A stretch of DNA of 64,000 nucleotides, taken from Nocardioides astragali (GTDB lineage Bacteria; Actinomycetota; Actinomycetes; Propionibacteriales; Nocardioidaceae). This document shows, in pieces, positions 43,437 through 51,448 of this stretch; positions within the stretch are counted from its first letter, which is position 1; the number at the start of each line of letters is the position of its first letter. The stretch lies in the NCBI RefSeq assembly GCF_024436375.1, contig NZ_JAFMZM010000002.1, positions 248,001 through 312,000 of the forward strand. The letters are read 5' to 3'. Both the position numbers and the translations under genes were made by a program. Below the pieces are notes generated by a model, which saw nothing but the letters and a program-made list of their open reading frames with translations, searched no databases and had not been told where the DNA came from.

Positions 43437-44498
43437 ATGTTGAGATCGCTCTGGACCCCACACGCCCTCGGGGACATGTCCCTGCCGCACCGCCTGGTCA
43501 TGGCTCCCATGACTCGTGACCGCTCGACGCAGGAAGGCGTCCCGACCGAGCTGAACGCGGAGTACTACGCCCAACGGGCGTCGCACGCCCTGATCATCAC
43601 CGAGGGGACCCAGCCCTCCGCGGACGGCCAGGGCTACCTCCTCACTCCCGGCATCCACAATGACGAGCAGATCGCCGGGTGGCGCACGGTCGTCGACGCC
43701 GTGCACGCGGCAGGCGGCCGGATCGTCATCCAGCTGATGCACGTCGGACGGATCTCCCACCCCGACAACACCCCGCACGGGCGCCAGCCGGTCGCCCCGT
43801 CGGCGATCCGCCCCGCGGGCATGATGTTCACCGCGTCCGGTCCCCAGGAGATGCCGGAGCCCCGCGCACTGTCGGGGGATGAGGTCGTGGCGACCGTCGA
43901 CGACTTCCGGCAAGCGGCCGCGGCCGCGATCGCGGCCGGCGCGGACGGTGTGGAGATCCACGGCGCCAACGGCTACCTGCTGCACCAGTTCCTGTCCGAC
44001 AACACCAACCAGCGCACCGACCGCTACGGAGGCTCGCTCGAGAACCGCATCCGCTTCGCGGTCGAGGTCGTCACCGCCGTGGCCGACGAGATCGGCGCGG
44101 AGCGCACCGGCCTGCGCATCTCGCCCGGCAACCCCTACAACGACATCGCCGAGTCCGACACCGCCGAGCTCTATCCGGTGCTCGTGGAGGCACTGCGCCC
44201 GCTCGGGCTCGCCTACCTGCACGTGATGCACGCGGGCGACGAGGCACTGTTGGACACCCTGCGTGCACAGTGGCCGAGCACGCTGATCCTCAACCGGGGC
44301 GGTACCGACGTGACCACCCGCGCACAGGACATCGCCAACGGCAAGGCCGACCTGGTCTCCGTCGGCGCCCTGGCGCTCGCCAACCCGGACCTGGTCGAAC
44401 GGCTACGCGTGGGCGCGCCGCTCAACGAGCCCGACCCGGCCACCTTCTACGGTGGGGGAGAGGCCGGCTACACCGACTACGCCACTCACGCCGGCTGA
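43437..44498 (+). CDS. NADH:flavin oxidoreductase, old yellow enzyme family
   Basis: A 353-residue FMN barrel that reduces activated alkenes. L-P-H-R-L-V-M-A-P-M-T-R and the Q-L-M-H-V-G-R-I-S-H flavin contact are clear. The substrate pair in G-V-E-I-H-G-A-N-G-Y-L is H-x-x-N and the following F-L-S-D-N-T-N-Q-R-T-D-x-Y-G-G-S is complete. L-R-I-S-P and the C-terminal V-G-A-L-A-L-A-N-P-D-L bind the phosphate. AAGGAC precedes the ATG. It acts with the MDR reductase against electrophiles or quinones. Confidence 0.92.
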   Translation: MLRSLWTPHALGDMSLPHRLVMAPMTRDRSTQEGVPTELNAEYYAQRASHALIITEGTQPSADGQGYLLTPGIHNDEQIAGWRTVVDAVHAAGGRIVIQLMHVGRISHPDNTPHGRQPVAPSAIRPAGMMFTASGPQEMPEPRALSGDEVVATVDDFRQAAAAAIAAGADGVEIHGANGYLLHQFLSDNTNQRTDRYGGSLENRIRFAVEVVTAVADEIGAERTGLRISPGNPYNDIAESDTAELYPVLVEALRPLGLAYLHVMHAGDEALLDTLRAQWPSTLILNRGGTDVTTRAQDIANGKADLVSVGALALANPDLVERLRVGAPLNEPDPATFYGGGEAGYTDYATHAG

Positions 44499-44510
44499 GA
44501 ATGGAGAGCC

Positions 44511-44963
44511 ATGCCCCACGTCCCCACGACGGCCGCGGCGGGACCGATGAGCTACGCGATCTTCCAGCTCGCGCGCGCCCACCGCGCCTACGCGGGCGCG
44601 CTGCTCCGCGGGATGGACCTCCATCCCGGACAGGAGCTGTTGCTGATGCAGCTCTTCGACCGTGACGGACAGACCCAGTCCGAGCTGCTGGAGAGCGTCG
44701 GCCTGGACCACTCGACCGTCTCGAAGTCCCTGAGCCGCATGCAGGACGCCGGGCTGGTCGTTCGCGAGCCGTCCGCACAGGACCGACGGGTCATGGTGGT
44801 CCACCTGACCGACAAGGGCCGCGACATGCGCGAACCCATCGCTGCGCTGTGGCGGACACTGGAGGAGGCCTCCGCACGAAGTTTGTCCGACCGGCAGGCA
44901 GAGACCTTTGTAGAGACGGCATACGCGATCACCGAGGCGATCCACCGCCGCGCAACGCCGTAG
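44511..44963 (+). CDS. MarR-family transcriptional regulator
   Basis: A 150-residue winged-helix repressor. Helix-turn-helix residues are Q-S-E-L-L-E-S-V-G-L-D-H-S-T-V-S-K-S-L-S-R-M; the wing is E-P-S-A-Q-D-R-R-V-M-V-V-H-L-T-D-K-G. It starts 12 bp after the old yellow enzyme gene behind GAGAATGGAG, so the operon carries its own regulator. No conserved redox Cys is evident, so it may bind a phenolic or quinone ligand. Confidence 0.92.
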   Translation: MPHVPTTAAAGPMSYAIFQLARAHRAYAGALLRGMDLHPGQELLLMQLFDRDGQTQSELLESVGLDHSTVSKSLSRMQDAGLVVREPSAQDRRVMVVHLTDKGRDMREPIAALWRTLEEASARSLSDRQAETFVETAYAITEAIHRRATP

Positions 44964-45289
44964 GAAGAGCGACGCAGCAGTGATCACACCCAGAGCGGCG
45001 CAGCGGACGAAGTCTTGGGCTTCGGTTCGTCGGCTTGGCTCGACGAGTTCGCCACGCTGAGCCAAGCCCACGTGAGTAGTCGCCACGGACCGTTTCCGTT
45101 CCGCTTCATCTCGACGTCGTGGGCAACGGCGGCGGCGGAGTACACGCATAGTGCACACGAAGACGCTGTTGCGAACAGCAAGCAACCGTTCCGAGCGATG
45201 GCTGTTCCTGGCCGCAGCTGGCTTGTCGGGAGGCGGCACTACGCGCTCCCGTGTACTCAGGATGTAACAAGCCAACAGCAGCAGATGCG
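44964..45289. other. Intergenic region with an inverted repeat and a possible short ORF
   Basis: No firm gene. GGCTTGGCTC (45032-45041) and GAGCCAAGCC (45059-45068) form a perfect 10-bp stem with a 17-base loop, like a dispersed palindromic repeat unit. A 38-codon GTG frame (45151-45267) with a W-L-F-L-A-A-A-G-L stretch precedes the terminator; it has no clear ribosome binding site and may be chance. Confidence 0.4.
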
Positions 45290-45329
45290 AAACGCCGCCG
45301 AACGACCAGAAGGTCGTTCGGCGGCGTTT
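45290..45329. terminator. Bidirectional terminator downstream of glnA
   Basis: A perfect 18-bp inverted repeat, AAACGCCGCCGAACGACC and its complement, around an AGAA loop. The A/T ends give an A-tract and T-tract on either strand, so it can stop glnA transcripts coming from the right and the MarR unit from the left. It is the strongest terminator in the window. Confidence 0.9.
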
Positions 45330-45395
45330 CTGCAGGTCAGAGGCGGTTTTCTTCGGACATTGACCGACTTTCGAGACCGCCCCTAGTGCCCGAGA

Positions 45396-46817
45396 TCAGA
45401 TGTCGTAGTAGAGCTCGAACTCGTGCGGGTGCGGGCGCTGCTGGACCGGAGCGATCTCCTGGGTCCGCTTGAAGTGGATCCACGTCTCGATCAGGTCGTC
45501 GGTGAAGACACCGCCGGCCGTCAGGTAGTCGTGGTCCTCCTCGAGGGCGTCGAGGACGGCACCGAGCGAGGTCGGCACCTGGGCGATCTCGGCCATCTCG
45601 TCCGGCGGCAGCTCGTAGATGTCCTTGTCGATCGGCGCGGCCGGCTCGGTCTTGTTCTGGACACCGTCGAGGCCCGCGAGCATGAGCGCCGCGAACGCGA
45701 GGTAGGGGTTCGCCGACGGGTCGGGGAACCGCGTCTCGACGCGCTTGGCCTTGGGGTTGGCGCCCGTGATCGGGATGCGGACCGAGGCGGAGCGGTTTCG
45801 CGAGGAGTAGACCAGCGAGATCGGCGCCTCGAAGCCCGGGACCAGGCGGTGGTAGGAGTTCACCGTCGGGTTGGTGAACGCCAGCAGCGACGGGGCGTGC
45901 TCGAGGATGCCGCCGATGTACCAGCGGGCGGTGTCGGACAGGCCGGCGTACCCGGTCTCGTCGAAGAACAGCGGCTCGCCGTCCTTCCACAGCGACTGGT
46001 GGACGTGCATGCCGGAGCCGTTGTCACCGAAGATCGGCTTGGGCATGAAGGTGACCGACTTGCCGGCCTCCCAGGCGGTGTTCTTGATGAGGTACTTGAA
46101 CTTCATCACGTCGTCGGCTGCCTTGAGCAGCGTGTCGAAGCGGTAGTTGATCTCCGCCTGTCCCGCGGTGCCGACCTCGTGGTGCGCGCGCTCGACCAGC
46201 AGGCCGCTCGCCTCGAGGTTCTTGACCATGTCGGCGCGCAGGTCGCTGTAGTGGTCGTAGGGCTCGACGGGGAAGTAGCCGCCCTTCAGGCGGGTCTTGT
46301 AGCCCTTGTTCTCCTCGCCCTCCTTGCCGGAGTTCCACCAGCCCTCGACGGAGTCGATGTGGTAATAGCCCTCGTTGACGCCGGTGCTGTAGCGGACGTT
46401 GTCGAAGATGTAGAACTCGGCCTCGGGGGCGAAGTAGGCGGTGTCCGCGATGCCGGTCGAGTCGAGGTAGGCCAGCGCCTTGCGGGCGATGTTGCGCGGG
46501 TCGCGGCTGTAGGCCTCACCGGTGATCGGGTCGTGGATGAAGAAGTTGACGTTCAGCGTCTTGGACTTGCGGAACGGGTCGATGTACGCCGTGGTCGGGT
46601 CCGGGAACAGCGACATGTCGGACTCGTTGATGGCCTGGAAGCCACGGATCGAGGAGCCGTCGAAGCCGAGGCCGTCGTCGAAGACGCTCTGGTCGAAGGA
46701 GGACACCGGCACCGTGAAGTGCTGCATGATGCCCGGCAGGTCACAGAAACGGACGTCGACCATCTCGACGCCCTCGTCCTTGATGAACTTGAGCAGCTCA
46801 TCGGAATTGTTGAACAT
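45396..46817 (-). CDS. glnA: Glutamine synthetase, type I
   Basis: A 473-residue GSI that makes glutamine from glutamate and ammonia. It has D-G-S-S-I-R-G-F near the N-terminus, the metal/ATP segments E-A-E-F-Y-I-F and [23 protein letters not shown], and [13 protein letters not shown] carries the tyrosine adenylylated by GlnE. AAGGAGG before the ATG fixes the start. A complete GlnR operator lies 93-130 bases upstream. The gene ends at a bidirectional terminator. Confidence 0.97.
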   Translation of the reverse strand: MFNNSDELLKFIKDEGVEMVDVRFCDLPGIMQHFTVPVSSFDQSVFDDGLGFDGSSIRGFQAINESDMSLFPDPTTAYIDPFRKSKTLNVNFFIHDPITGEAYSRDPRNIARKALAYLDSTGIADTAYFAPEAEFYIFDNVRYSTGVNEGYYHIDSVEGWWNSGKEGEENKGYKTRLKGGYFPVEPYDHYSDLRADMVKNLEASGLLVERAHHEVGTAGQAEINYRFDTLLKAADDVMKFKYLIKNTAWEAGKSVTFMPKPIFGDNGSGMHVHQSLWKDGEPLFFDETGYAGLSDTARWYIGGILEHAPSLLAFTNPTVNSYHRLVPGFEAPISLVYSSRNRSASVRIPITGANPKAKRVETRFPDPSANPYLAFAALMLAGLDGVQNKTEPAAPIDKDIYELPPDEMAEIAQVPTSLGAVLDALEEDHDYLTAGGVFTDDLIETWIHFKRTQEIAPVQQRPHPHEFELYYDI

Positions 46818-46893
46818 TCGGTCCTCCTTGACGGCGCTCAGCGCACGTCGAAGTTGCAGCGTCACGAGCGGTGCCTCGTTGCACCGTGGGGCC

Positions 46894-46899
46894 ACGCTA
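46894..46899 (-). promoter_or_regulatory. Candidate -10 box of glnA
   Basis: On the minus strand TAGCGT lies 10 bases downstream of the GlnR site and 77 bases before the glnA start. No good -35 is seen; the GlnR boxes occupy that place, as expected for an activator-dependent promoter. Confidence 0.5.
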
Positions 46900-46909
46900 G
46901 GCGGGGGCA

Positions 46910-46947
46910 GTTTCTTGACCGTATCCCGTTTGTTTCGGGCGTGTTAC
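46910..46947 (-). promoter_or_regulatory. GlnR operator of glnA
   Basis: Read on the minus strand the sequence is GTAAC-N6-GAAAC-N6-GATAC-N6-GAAAC. This is the actinobacterial GlnR a-site/b-site arrangement (GTNAC-N6-GAAAC repeated) with exact 6-base spacers. It lies upstream of the glnA -10 element, so GlnR should activate glnA under nitrogen limitation. Confidence 0.88.
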
Positions 46948-46994
46948 ATGTCGTCCGAGAGGTGGCCGCCGGGAAACCTCGATGTCACCCCACC

Positions 46995-47000
46995 TACGCT
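46995..47000 (+). promoter_or_regulatory. -10 element, leaderless start of the RDD gene
   Basis: TACGCT lies six bases before the GTG at 47007, so transcription should begin at or next to the start codon. No Shine-Dalgarno sequence is present. Confidence 0.55.
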
Positions 47001-47006
47001 GAGCGC

Positions 47007-47402
47007 GTGCCGCAGACCGACCCGACGTACGCCCCCGCGGAGCTGACGCCCGCGACCTGGGGTCGGCGCATCCTGGCGCTGTTCGTGGACTGGGTGACCT
47101 GCCTGGCCGTGGTCGAGGGCCTCGTCGCCGTCGGTGTCCTCGCGGGCAACCCCAACGGGCTCGGCACGCTGGCGCTCTTCGTCCTCGAGTCCGCGCTGTT
47201 CACCGCGGTCACCGGCGCCTCGTTCGGCAAGCTCGCCACCCGGATCCGGGTGGTGCGCACCGAAGGCTCCGAGCAGCCGGTGTCGCTGCTGCGCGCGCTG
47301 GTGCGCACCGTCCTGGTCGCCCTGCTGATCCCGCCGCTGCTGACCTTCGACGGTCGCGGTCTCCACGACGTCGCCGCGGGGACGCGGACCGTGACGATCT
47401 AG
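47007..47402 (+). CDS. RDD-family membrane protein
   Basis: A 131-residue integral membrane protein of unknown role. W-G-R-R-I-L-A-L-F-V-D-W supplies the first R-x-x-A-x-x-x-D motif of the RDD family; two or three hydrophobic helices follow (around 30-50 and 55-72) and L-L-R-A-L-V-R-T lies before the last one. The GTG at 47007 appears to be leaderless. The gene is divergent from glnA and convergent with the DUF4191 gene, an arrangement typical of actinobacteria. Confidence 0.85.
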   Translation: MPQTDPTYAPAELTPATWGRRILALFVDWVTCLAVVEGLVAVGVLAGNPNGLGTLALFVLESALFTAVTGASFGKLATRIRVVRTEGSEQPVSLLRALVRTVLVALLIPPLLTFDGRGLHDVAAGTRTVTI

Positions 47403-47421
47403 CCGCGCACCGCATCGTGGC

Positions 47422-48129
47422 TCAGCGACCGCGCTGCTGCGAGCGCATGCCCTTCATCGAGTTCGGGACCGGGCCCTTGGGCAGCGGGAGCTTGCCGCGC
47501 TGGGCGTCGAGCGCCTTGAGGCGCTGGAGGATGTCGGTGATCTCCGCCGGCTTCACCTGGCGGCCCAGCTTCTGGACGTGGCGCACCAGCTTGGGCAGCG
47601 GCACCTCGCCCTCGCCGCGACCGGCGACGACCTCGTGGATCGGCACGCCGTAGGCGACCCGTTCGTGCTTCTTGCGCTCGATGACCAGCAGCTGCTTGAC
47701 CCGGGTCGGGCTGGAGCCCTCGCCGACCAGGACGATGCCGGGCGGGCCGACCACGCGGTGCACGACGTCCTGCTGCTTGTTGAAGCCCACGACCGGGTCC
47801 ACCTTCCACCCGCGACGCAGCATCTGCAGGGCACCGGCCGCGGCTGCGGGCTGGCCCTCCATCTGGGTGTACGCCGCCTTCTGCGCGCGGCGGCCGAAGA
47901 CCAGCAGCGCCAGGAGGATGCCGATCATCAGCGCGGCGACGATCGAGATCACCAGCGACAGGACACCGCTGCCCGGCAGCAGCCACATCAGGCCGAAGCC
48001 GAGTGCCGCGCCGACCAGGAACGTGCCGAGGAGGATCCAGCCCAGGCGCGGGTCGCTGCGCTTGGCCATCTGGTAGGTCTGCGTGATCTGTGCCCGGCGC
48101 GAGGTGGGCGTGGAGGCGGGGGTCGACAT
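47422..48129 (-). CDS. DUF4191 membrane protein
   Basis: A 235-residue actinobacterial protein with two adjacent membrane helices (around residues 30-45 and 55-75). A basic cytoplasmic part follows, with R-G-W-K-V-D-P-V-V-G-F-N-K-Q-Q-D-V-V-H-R and E-R-K-K-H-E-R-V-A-Y-G-V-P. This family is encoded next to lipA in many actinobacteria, as here. Function unknown. The ATG at 48129 is preceded by CAAGGTCATCGC, a weak ribosome binding site. Confidence 0.85.
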   Translation of the reverse strand: MSTPASTPTSRRAQITQTYQMAKRSDPRLGWILLGTFLVGAALGFGLMWLLPGSGVLSLVISIVAALMIGILLALLVFGRRAQKAAYTQMEGQPAAAAGALQMLRRGWKVDPVVGFNKQQDVVHRVVGPPGIVLVGEGSSPTRVKQLLVIERKKHERVAYGVPIHEVVAGRGEGEVPLPKLVRHVQKLGRQVKPAEITDILQRLKALDAQRGKLPLPKGPVPNSMKGMRSQQRGR

Positions 48130-48200
48130 GCGATGACCTTGTCTGGGATCGAGCGGAAATTCGAAACGGGTGGAACGGGAGATCAGGGGGACGAGCAGTG

Positions 48201-49145
48201 TCAGACGGCGGCCGCAGCGCGCGCGTCCATGGCCTGACCGTACAGCCGTCCGGCACGGTAGGACGAGCGGACCAACGGACCGGACAGCGCCCCGGCGAAG
48301 CCGATCTCGTCGGCCTCGGCCTTGAGCTCGACGAACTCCTCCGGCTTGACCCACCGCTCGACGGGGTGGTGGCGCGGGGAGGGGCGGAGGTATTGGGTGA
48401 TGGTGATCAGCTCGCAGCCGGCCTCGTGGAGGTCGCGCAGCGCCTGGCTGACCTCCTCGCGGGTCTCGCCCATGCCGAGGATCAGGTTGGACTTGGTGAC
48501 GAGACCGAAGTCGCGGGCCTGCGTGATGACGTCGAGCGAGCGGTCGTAGCGGAAGGCCGGGCGGATCCGCTTGAAGATCCGGGGCACGGTCTCGACGTTG
48601 TGGGCCAGCACCTCCGGACGCGACTCGAAGACCTCGGTGAGCAGGTCGGGCTTGCCGTTGAAGTCGGGGATCAGGTTCTCGACGCCGGTGCCGGGGTTGA
48701 GCTCGTGGATCGCGCGGACCGTCTCGGCGTACAGCCAGGCGCCACCGTCGGGCAGGTCGTCGCGGGCGACGCCCGTGATGGTGGCGTACTTGAGCCCCAT
48801 CTTCTGCACCGACTCCGCGACCCGCCGCGGCTCGTCACGGTCGAGCGGCTGCGGCTTGCCGGTGTCGATCTGGCAGAAGTCGCAGCGGCGGGTGCACTGG
48901 TCGCCACCGATGAGGAACGTGGCCTCCTTGTCCTCCCAGCACTCGAAGATGTTGGGGCAACCGGCCGACTGGCAGACGGTGTGCAGGCCCTCGGACTTCA
49001 CCAGGTTCTGCAGCGAGGTGTACTCCGGGCCCATCTTGGCCCGGGTCTTGATCCACTCCGGCTTGCGCTCGATCGGCGTCTCCGCGTTGCGGATCTCCAG
49101 TCGGAGCAGCTTGCGTCCTTCGGGCGTGGGAGCGGTCGTCGTCAC
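48201..49145 (-). CDS. lipA: Lipoyl synthase
   Basis: A 314-residue radical-SAM enzyme that inserts two sulfurs into protein-bound octanoyl groups. The auxiliary cluster cysteines are C58, C63 and C69 (C-x4-C-x5-C); the SAM cluster cysteines are C84, C88 and C91 (C-x3-C-x2-C). The C-terminal R-S-S-Y-R-A-G contains the serine that ligates the auxiliary cluster. The start is a GTG seven bases after TAGAGT, so the mRNA is probably leaderless; an ATG at 49181 is less likely. lipB lies upstream in the same direction. Confidence 0.96.
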   Translation of the reverse strand: MTTTAPTPEGRKLLRLEIRNAETPIERKPEWIKTRAKMGPEYTSLQNLVKSEGLHTVCQSAGCPNIFECWEDKEATFLIGGDQCTRRCDFCQIDTGKPQPLDRDEPRRVAESVQKMGLKYATITGVARDDLPDGGAWLYAETVRAIHELNPGTGVENLIPDFNGKPDLLTEVFESRPEVLAHNVETVPRIFKRIRPAFRYDRSLDVITQARDFGLVTKSNLILGMGETREEVSQALRDLHEAGCELITITQYLRPSPRHHPVERWVKPEEFVELKAEADEIGFAGALSGPLVRSSYRAGRLYGQAMDARAAAAV

Positions 49146-49152
49146 ACGCCTC

Positions 49153-49158
49153 ACTCTA
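49153..49158 (-). promoter_or_regulatory. -10 element, leaderless start of lipA
   Basis: On the minus strand TAGAGT is followed by seven bases and the GTG of lipA. It lies in the 37-bp gap after lipB, so lipA can be transcribed on its own. Confidence 0.6.
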
Positions 49159-49182
49159 CGGGCGTGGGCAGACGCTCCCAAC

Positions 49183-49905
49183 TCACGGTCGGACGAGCTC
49201 GATCCGTGGACCGCGGCCCGGCTCGGGACGTGGCTCGTAGTCGGGCGTCGGGTCGTAGGGCAGCCACGACAGGTACGCCGACAGGTGCAGGCGGACGCTC
49301 GGCAGCACGTCGGCGATGGTGACGTCGCGGCCCAGCTCCTCGGTCAGCGAGGTGACGCCCGCGTCGGCGATGCCGCACGGCACGAACCGGTCGTACCAGC
49401 CGAGGTCGACGTCGCAGTTGAGCGCGAAGCCGTGCATGGTCACGCCCCGGCTGACGCGGATGCCGATCGCCCCCACCTTGCGTTCCGGTCCGCGCTCGTC
49501 GGCGCGGAGCCAGACGCCGCTGCGTCCGGGCACGCGGGCGGTGGTGACCCCGAAGTCGGCGCAGACCGCGATCAGGGCCTCCTCCACCCGGCGTACGTAG
49601 TCGACGACCTTGACGTGGTCGGGGAGCCGCACGATCGGGTAGCCCACGAGCTGGCCGGGGCCGTGGAAGGTGATCTTGCCGCCGCGGTCGACGTCGATGA
49701 CGGCAGCTCCGCCGGGGTCGAGCGGGCGCTCGTGCGGGGCGGTGCGCTTGCCGGCCGTGAAGACGGGCGGGTGCTCGAGCAGCAGGACGGTGTCGGGGCG
49801 GGAGCCGGCGACGACGGCCTCGTGCACCTTGCGCTGCACGTCCCAGGCGGCCACGTAGTCGACAGCGTCGTCGCCGAGACCGGCGACCTCATACTCCAGC
49901 GGCAT
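49183..49905 (-). CDS. lipB: Octanoyl-ACP:protein octanoyltransferase
   Basis: A 240-residue enzyme that transfers octanoate from ACP to lipoyl domains, the step before LipA. The [17 protein letters not shown] block is complete, with K143 in E-R-K-V-G-A-I-G and the nucleophile C177 in F-V-P-C-G-I-A. The ATG at 49905 lies seven bases after TAGGGT. The pair lipB-lipA lies near sucB, whose product is the lipoylated protein. Confidence 0.95.
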   Translation of the reverse strand: MPLEYEVAGLGDDAVDYVAAWDVQRKVHEAVVAGSRPDTVLLLEHPPVFTAGKRTAPHERPLDPGGAAVIDVDRGGKITFHGPGQLVGYPIVRLPDHVKVVDYVRRVEEALIAVCADFGVTTARVPGRSGVWLRADERGPERKVGAIGIRVSRGVTMHGFALNCDVDLGWYDRFVPCGIADAGVTSLTEELGRDVTIADVLPSVRLHLSAYLSWLPYDPTPDYEPRPEPGRGPRIELVRP

Positions 49906-49912
49906 GGGTCCG

Positions 49913-49918
49913 ACCCTA
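49913..49918 (-). promoter_or_regulatory. -10 element, leaderless start of lipB
   Basis: On the minus strand TAGGGT is followed by seven bases and the lipB ATG. No Shine-Dalgarno sequence lies between them. Confidence 0.6.
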
Positions 49919-49991
49919 CGCCCACGACCCACCCCGTCGTGCCTGTGGATGACCTCCGGCACGGGCCGCTGAAATCGGCGAGGGTGGCGCG

Positions 49992-50561
49992 GTGGACCCT
50001 CGACGCCTGCTCCCCGTCCTCACCACGCTGGCCGGCGCCTGCGTGCTGGCAACCCTGGCCGTCGGGCTGGTGCGGACCGGGGACTCGCCCGCCCCCGCGG
50101 GGGTCGAGGCGCCCGCGTCGGCCGCCGGCGAGAGCCGGCCCGGACCGGCGGGGATCCTCGCGGCGTGGGACGAGCGGCGGGCCGCGGCGTGGGCGGCGGG
50201 CGACACCGAGGCGTTGCGAGAGCTCTACGTCGACGGCTCCCGCACGGGCGCGGCGGACCTGCGACTGCTGCGTCACTACCGCGAGCGCGGGCTGACGGTG
50301 ACAGACCTCGCCACCCAGGTGCTCGCGCTCGAGGTGGTCGAGCGGTCGGGGTCCAGGCTCGTGCTGGTGGTCACCGACCGCGTCGTGGGCGGGCGGGCCG
50401 TCGGCGTTGGCACGTCGCCGATCGCGCTGCCGACCGACCGTGCCTCGACGCGACGGATCGTGCTGGTGCGCCGGGCCGGGGCCTGGTTGGTCGCGGAGGC
50501 CAGGGATCAGGCCAGCGCAGCCGCCAGCACCTCGCGTACGTCCTCGTCCTCAAAGTCGTAG
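49992..50561 (+). CDS. Hypothetical membrane-anchored protein
   Basis: A 189-residue protein with one N-terminal hydrophobic helix (about residues 7-27), a Pro/Ala/Gly-rich linker, and a folded domain from ~50 that starts [17 protein letters not shown]. That opening resembles NTF2-like/SnoaL domains. It is probably extracellular. The start is the GTG at 49992. Its last 55 bases overlap the 3' end of the convergent epimerase gene. Function unknown. Confidence 0.65.
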   Translation: MDPRRLLPVLTTLAGACVLATLAVGLVRTGDSPAPAGVEAPASAAGESRPGPAGILAAWDERRAAAWAAGDTEALRELYVDGSRTGAADLRLLRHYRERGLTVTDLATQVLALEVVERSGSRLVLVVTDRVVGGRAVGVGTSPIALPTDRASTRRIVLVRRAGAWLVAEARDQASAAASTSRTSSSSKS

Positions 50562-51397
50562 CCGGCCCGCTCCAGTGCGGCCGGGCGCACGTTGAGCGAG
50601 TTGAGCAGCTCCGGCGCCATCTGACCGGCTCCCAGGCGCAGCACGCCCGCCGGTGCGGCGAGGAAGGCCGGGCGGTGGAGCGCAGCCGCGAGGGCCTCTG
50701 TGAACGCAAGGTTGGTGGGGGTGTGCGGGCAGCAGAGGTTGAACACACCCGACACGTCGCGGGACTCGGCGAGGTAGACGGCCGCCCCGACCCAGTCGCG
50801 CAGGGAGATGAGGGGGAAGTACTGACGCCCGTCACCGAGCCGCGCCCCCAAGCCGCACCAGAACAGCCCCTTGAGGAGCTTGAGGGTGACGGAGGCCCGG
50901 TCGAGCACGGGCGCGGTCCGCAGGACGCAGACGCGCGCACCCGCCTCCGACGCCGGCGCGGTCGCCGCCTGCCACTCCCGGGCCAGGCGTGTGAGCAGCG
51001 CGTCGCCCCGGCTCTCGCAGTCCTCGGTGAGAACGTCCGAGCCGTGGTCGCCGTAGTAGGACGTGCCGTTGTTGGCGAGCAGGGCTGGGCGTCCACCGGC
51101 CCGCGCGACCGCCTCGCTCAGCACCCGCGTCGTCACGATGCGGCTCTCGAAGAGCTGTTGCCGGTAACGGGAGGAGTGTGGGTTGCCGAAGAGCGGCGAG
51201 CCCGCGACGTTGACGACGACGTCAGCCGAGTCGACGACGGTCTGGTCGAGCACGCCCGCGTAGGGATCCCAGCGTGACTCGCGCGCCTCACGCGCCTCAC
51301 GACGTACGAGCGGGGTGACCTCGTGCCCGTGCGAGCGCAGCTGTGCGGTCAAGTGGGTCCCGAGGAAGCCCGAGGCTCCGGCTATCACGACACGCAT
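50507..51397 (-). CDS. TIGR01777-family NAD(P)-binding epimerase
   Basis: A 296-residue extended-SDR protein. It begins M-R-V-V-I-A-G-A-S-G-F-L-G-T-H-L, the nucleotide-binding motif, and has N-V-A-G-S-P-L near 70, an N-G-T-S-Y-Y-G-D-H-G segment and the D-W-V of the family. The C-terminal DUF1731-like part has L-R-L-G-A-G and ends A-L-A. The ATG at 51397 is better than one four codons upstream. The role of this family (SulA/YfcH) is not well defined. Confidence 0.87.
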   Translation of the reverse strand: MRVVIAGASGFLGTHLTAQLRSHGHEVTPLVRREAREARESRWDPYAGVLDQTVVDSADVVVNVAGSPLFGNPHSSRYRQQLFESRIVTTRVLSEAVARAGGRPALLANNGTSYYGDHGSDVLTEDCESRGDALLTRLAREWQAATAPASEAGARVCVLRTAPVLDRASVTLKLLKGLFWCGLGARLGDGRQYFPLISLRDWVGAAVYLAESRDVSGVFNLCCPHTPTNLAFTEALAAALHRPAFLAAPAGVLRLGAGQMAPELLNSLNVRPAALERAGYDFEDEDVREVLAAALA

Positions 51398-51448
51398 GCC
51401 CCCACCCAAGCACGACGGCCAAGCGACGGCCGCCGTCCCCGCGGGCGG

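Noticed and set aside
45423..46990. Long plus-strand open frame opposite glnA running into the RDD gene
   Set aside because: Only its last 131 codons (from the GTG at 47007) form a recognisable protein. The rest is an antisense shadow of glnA.
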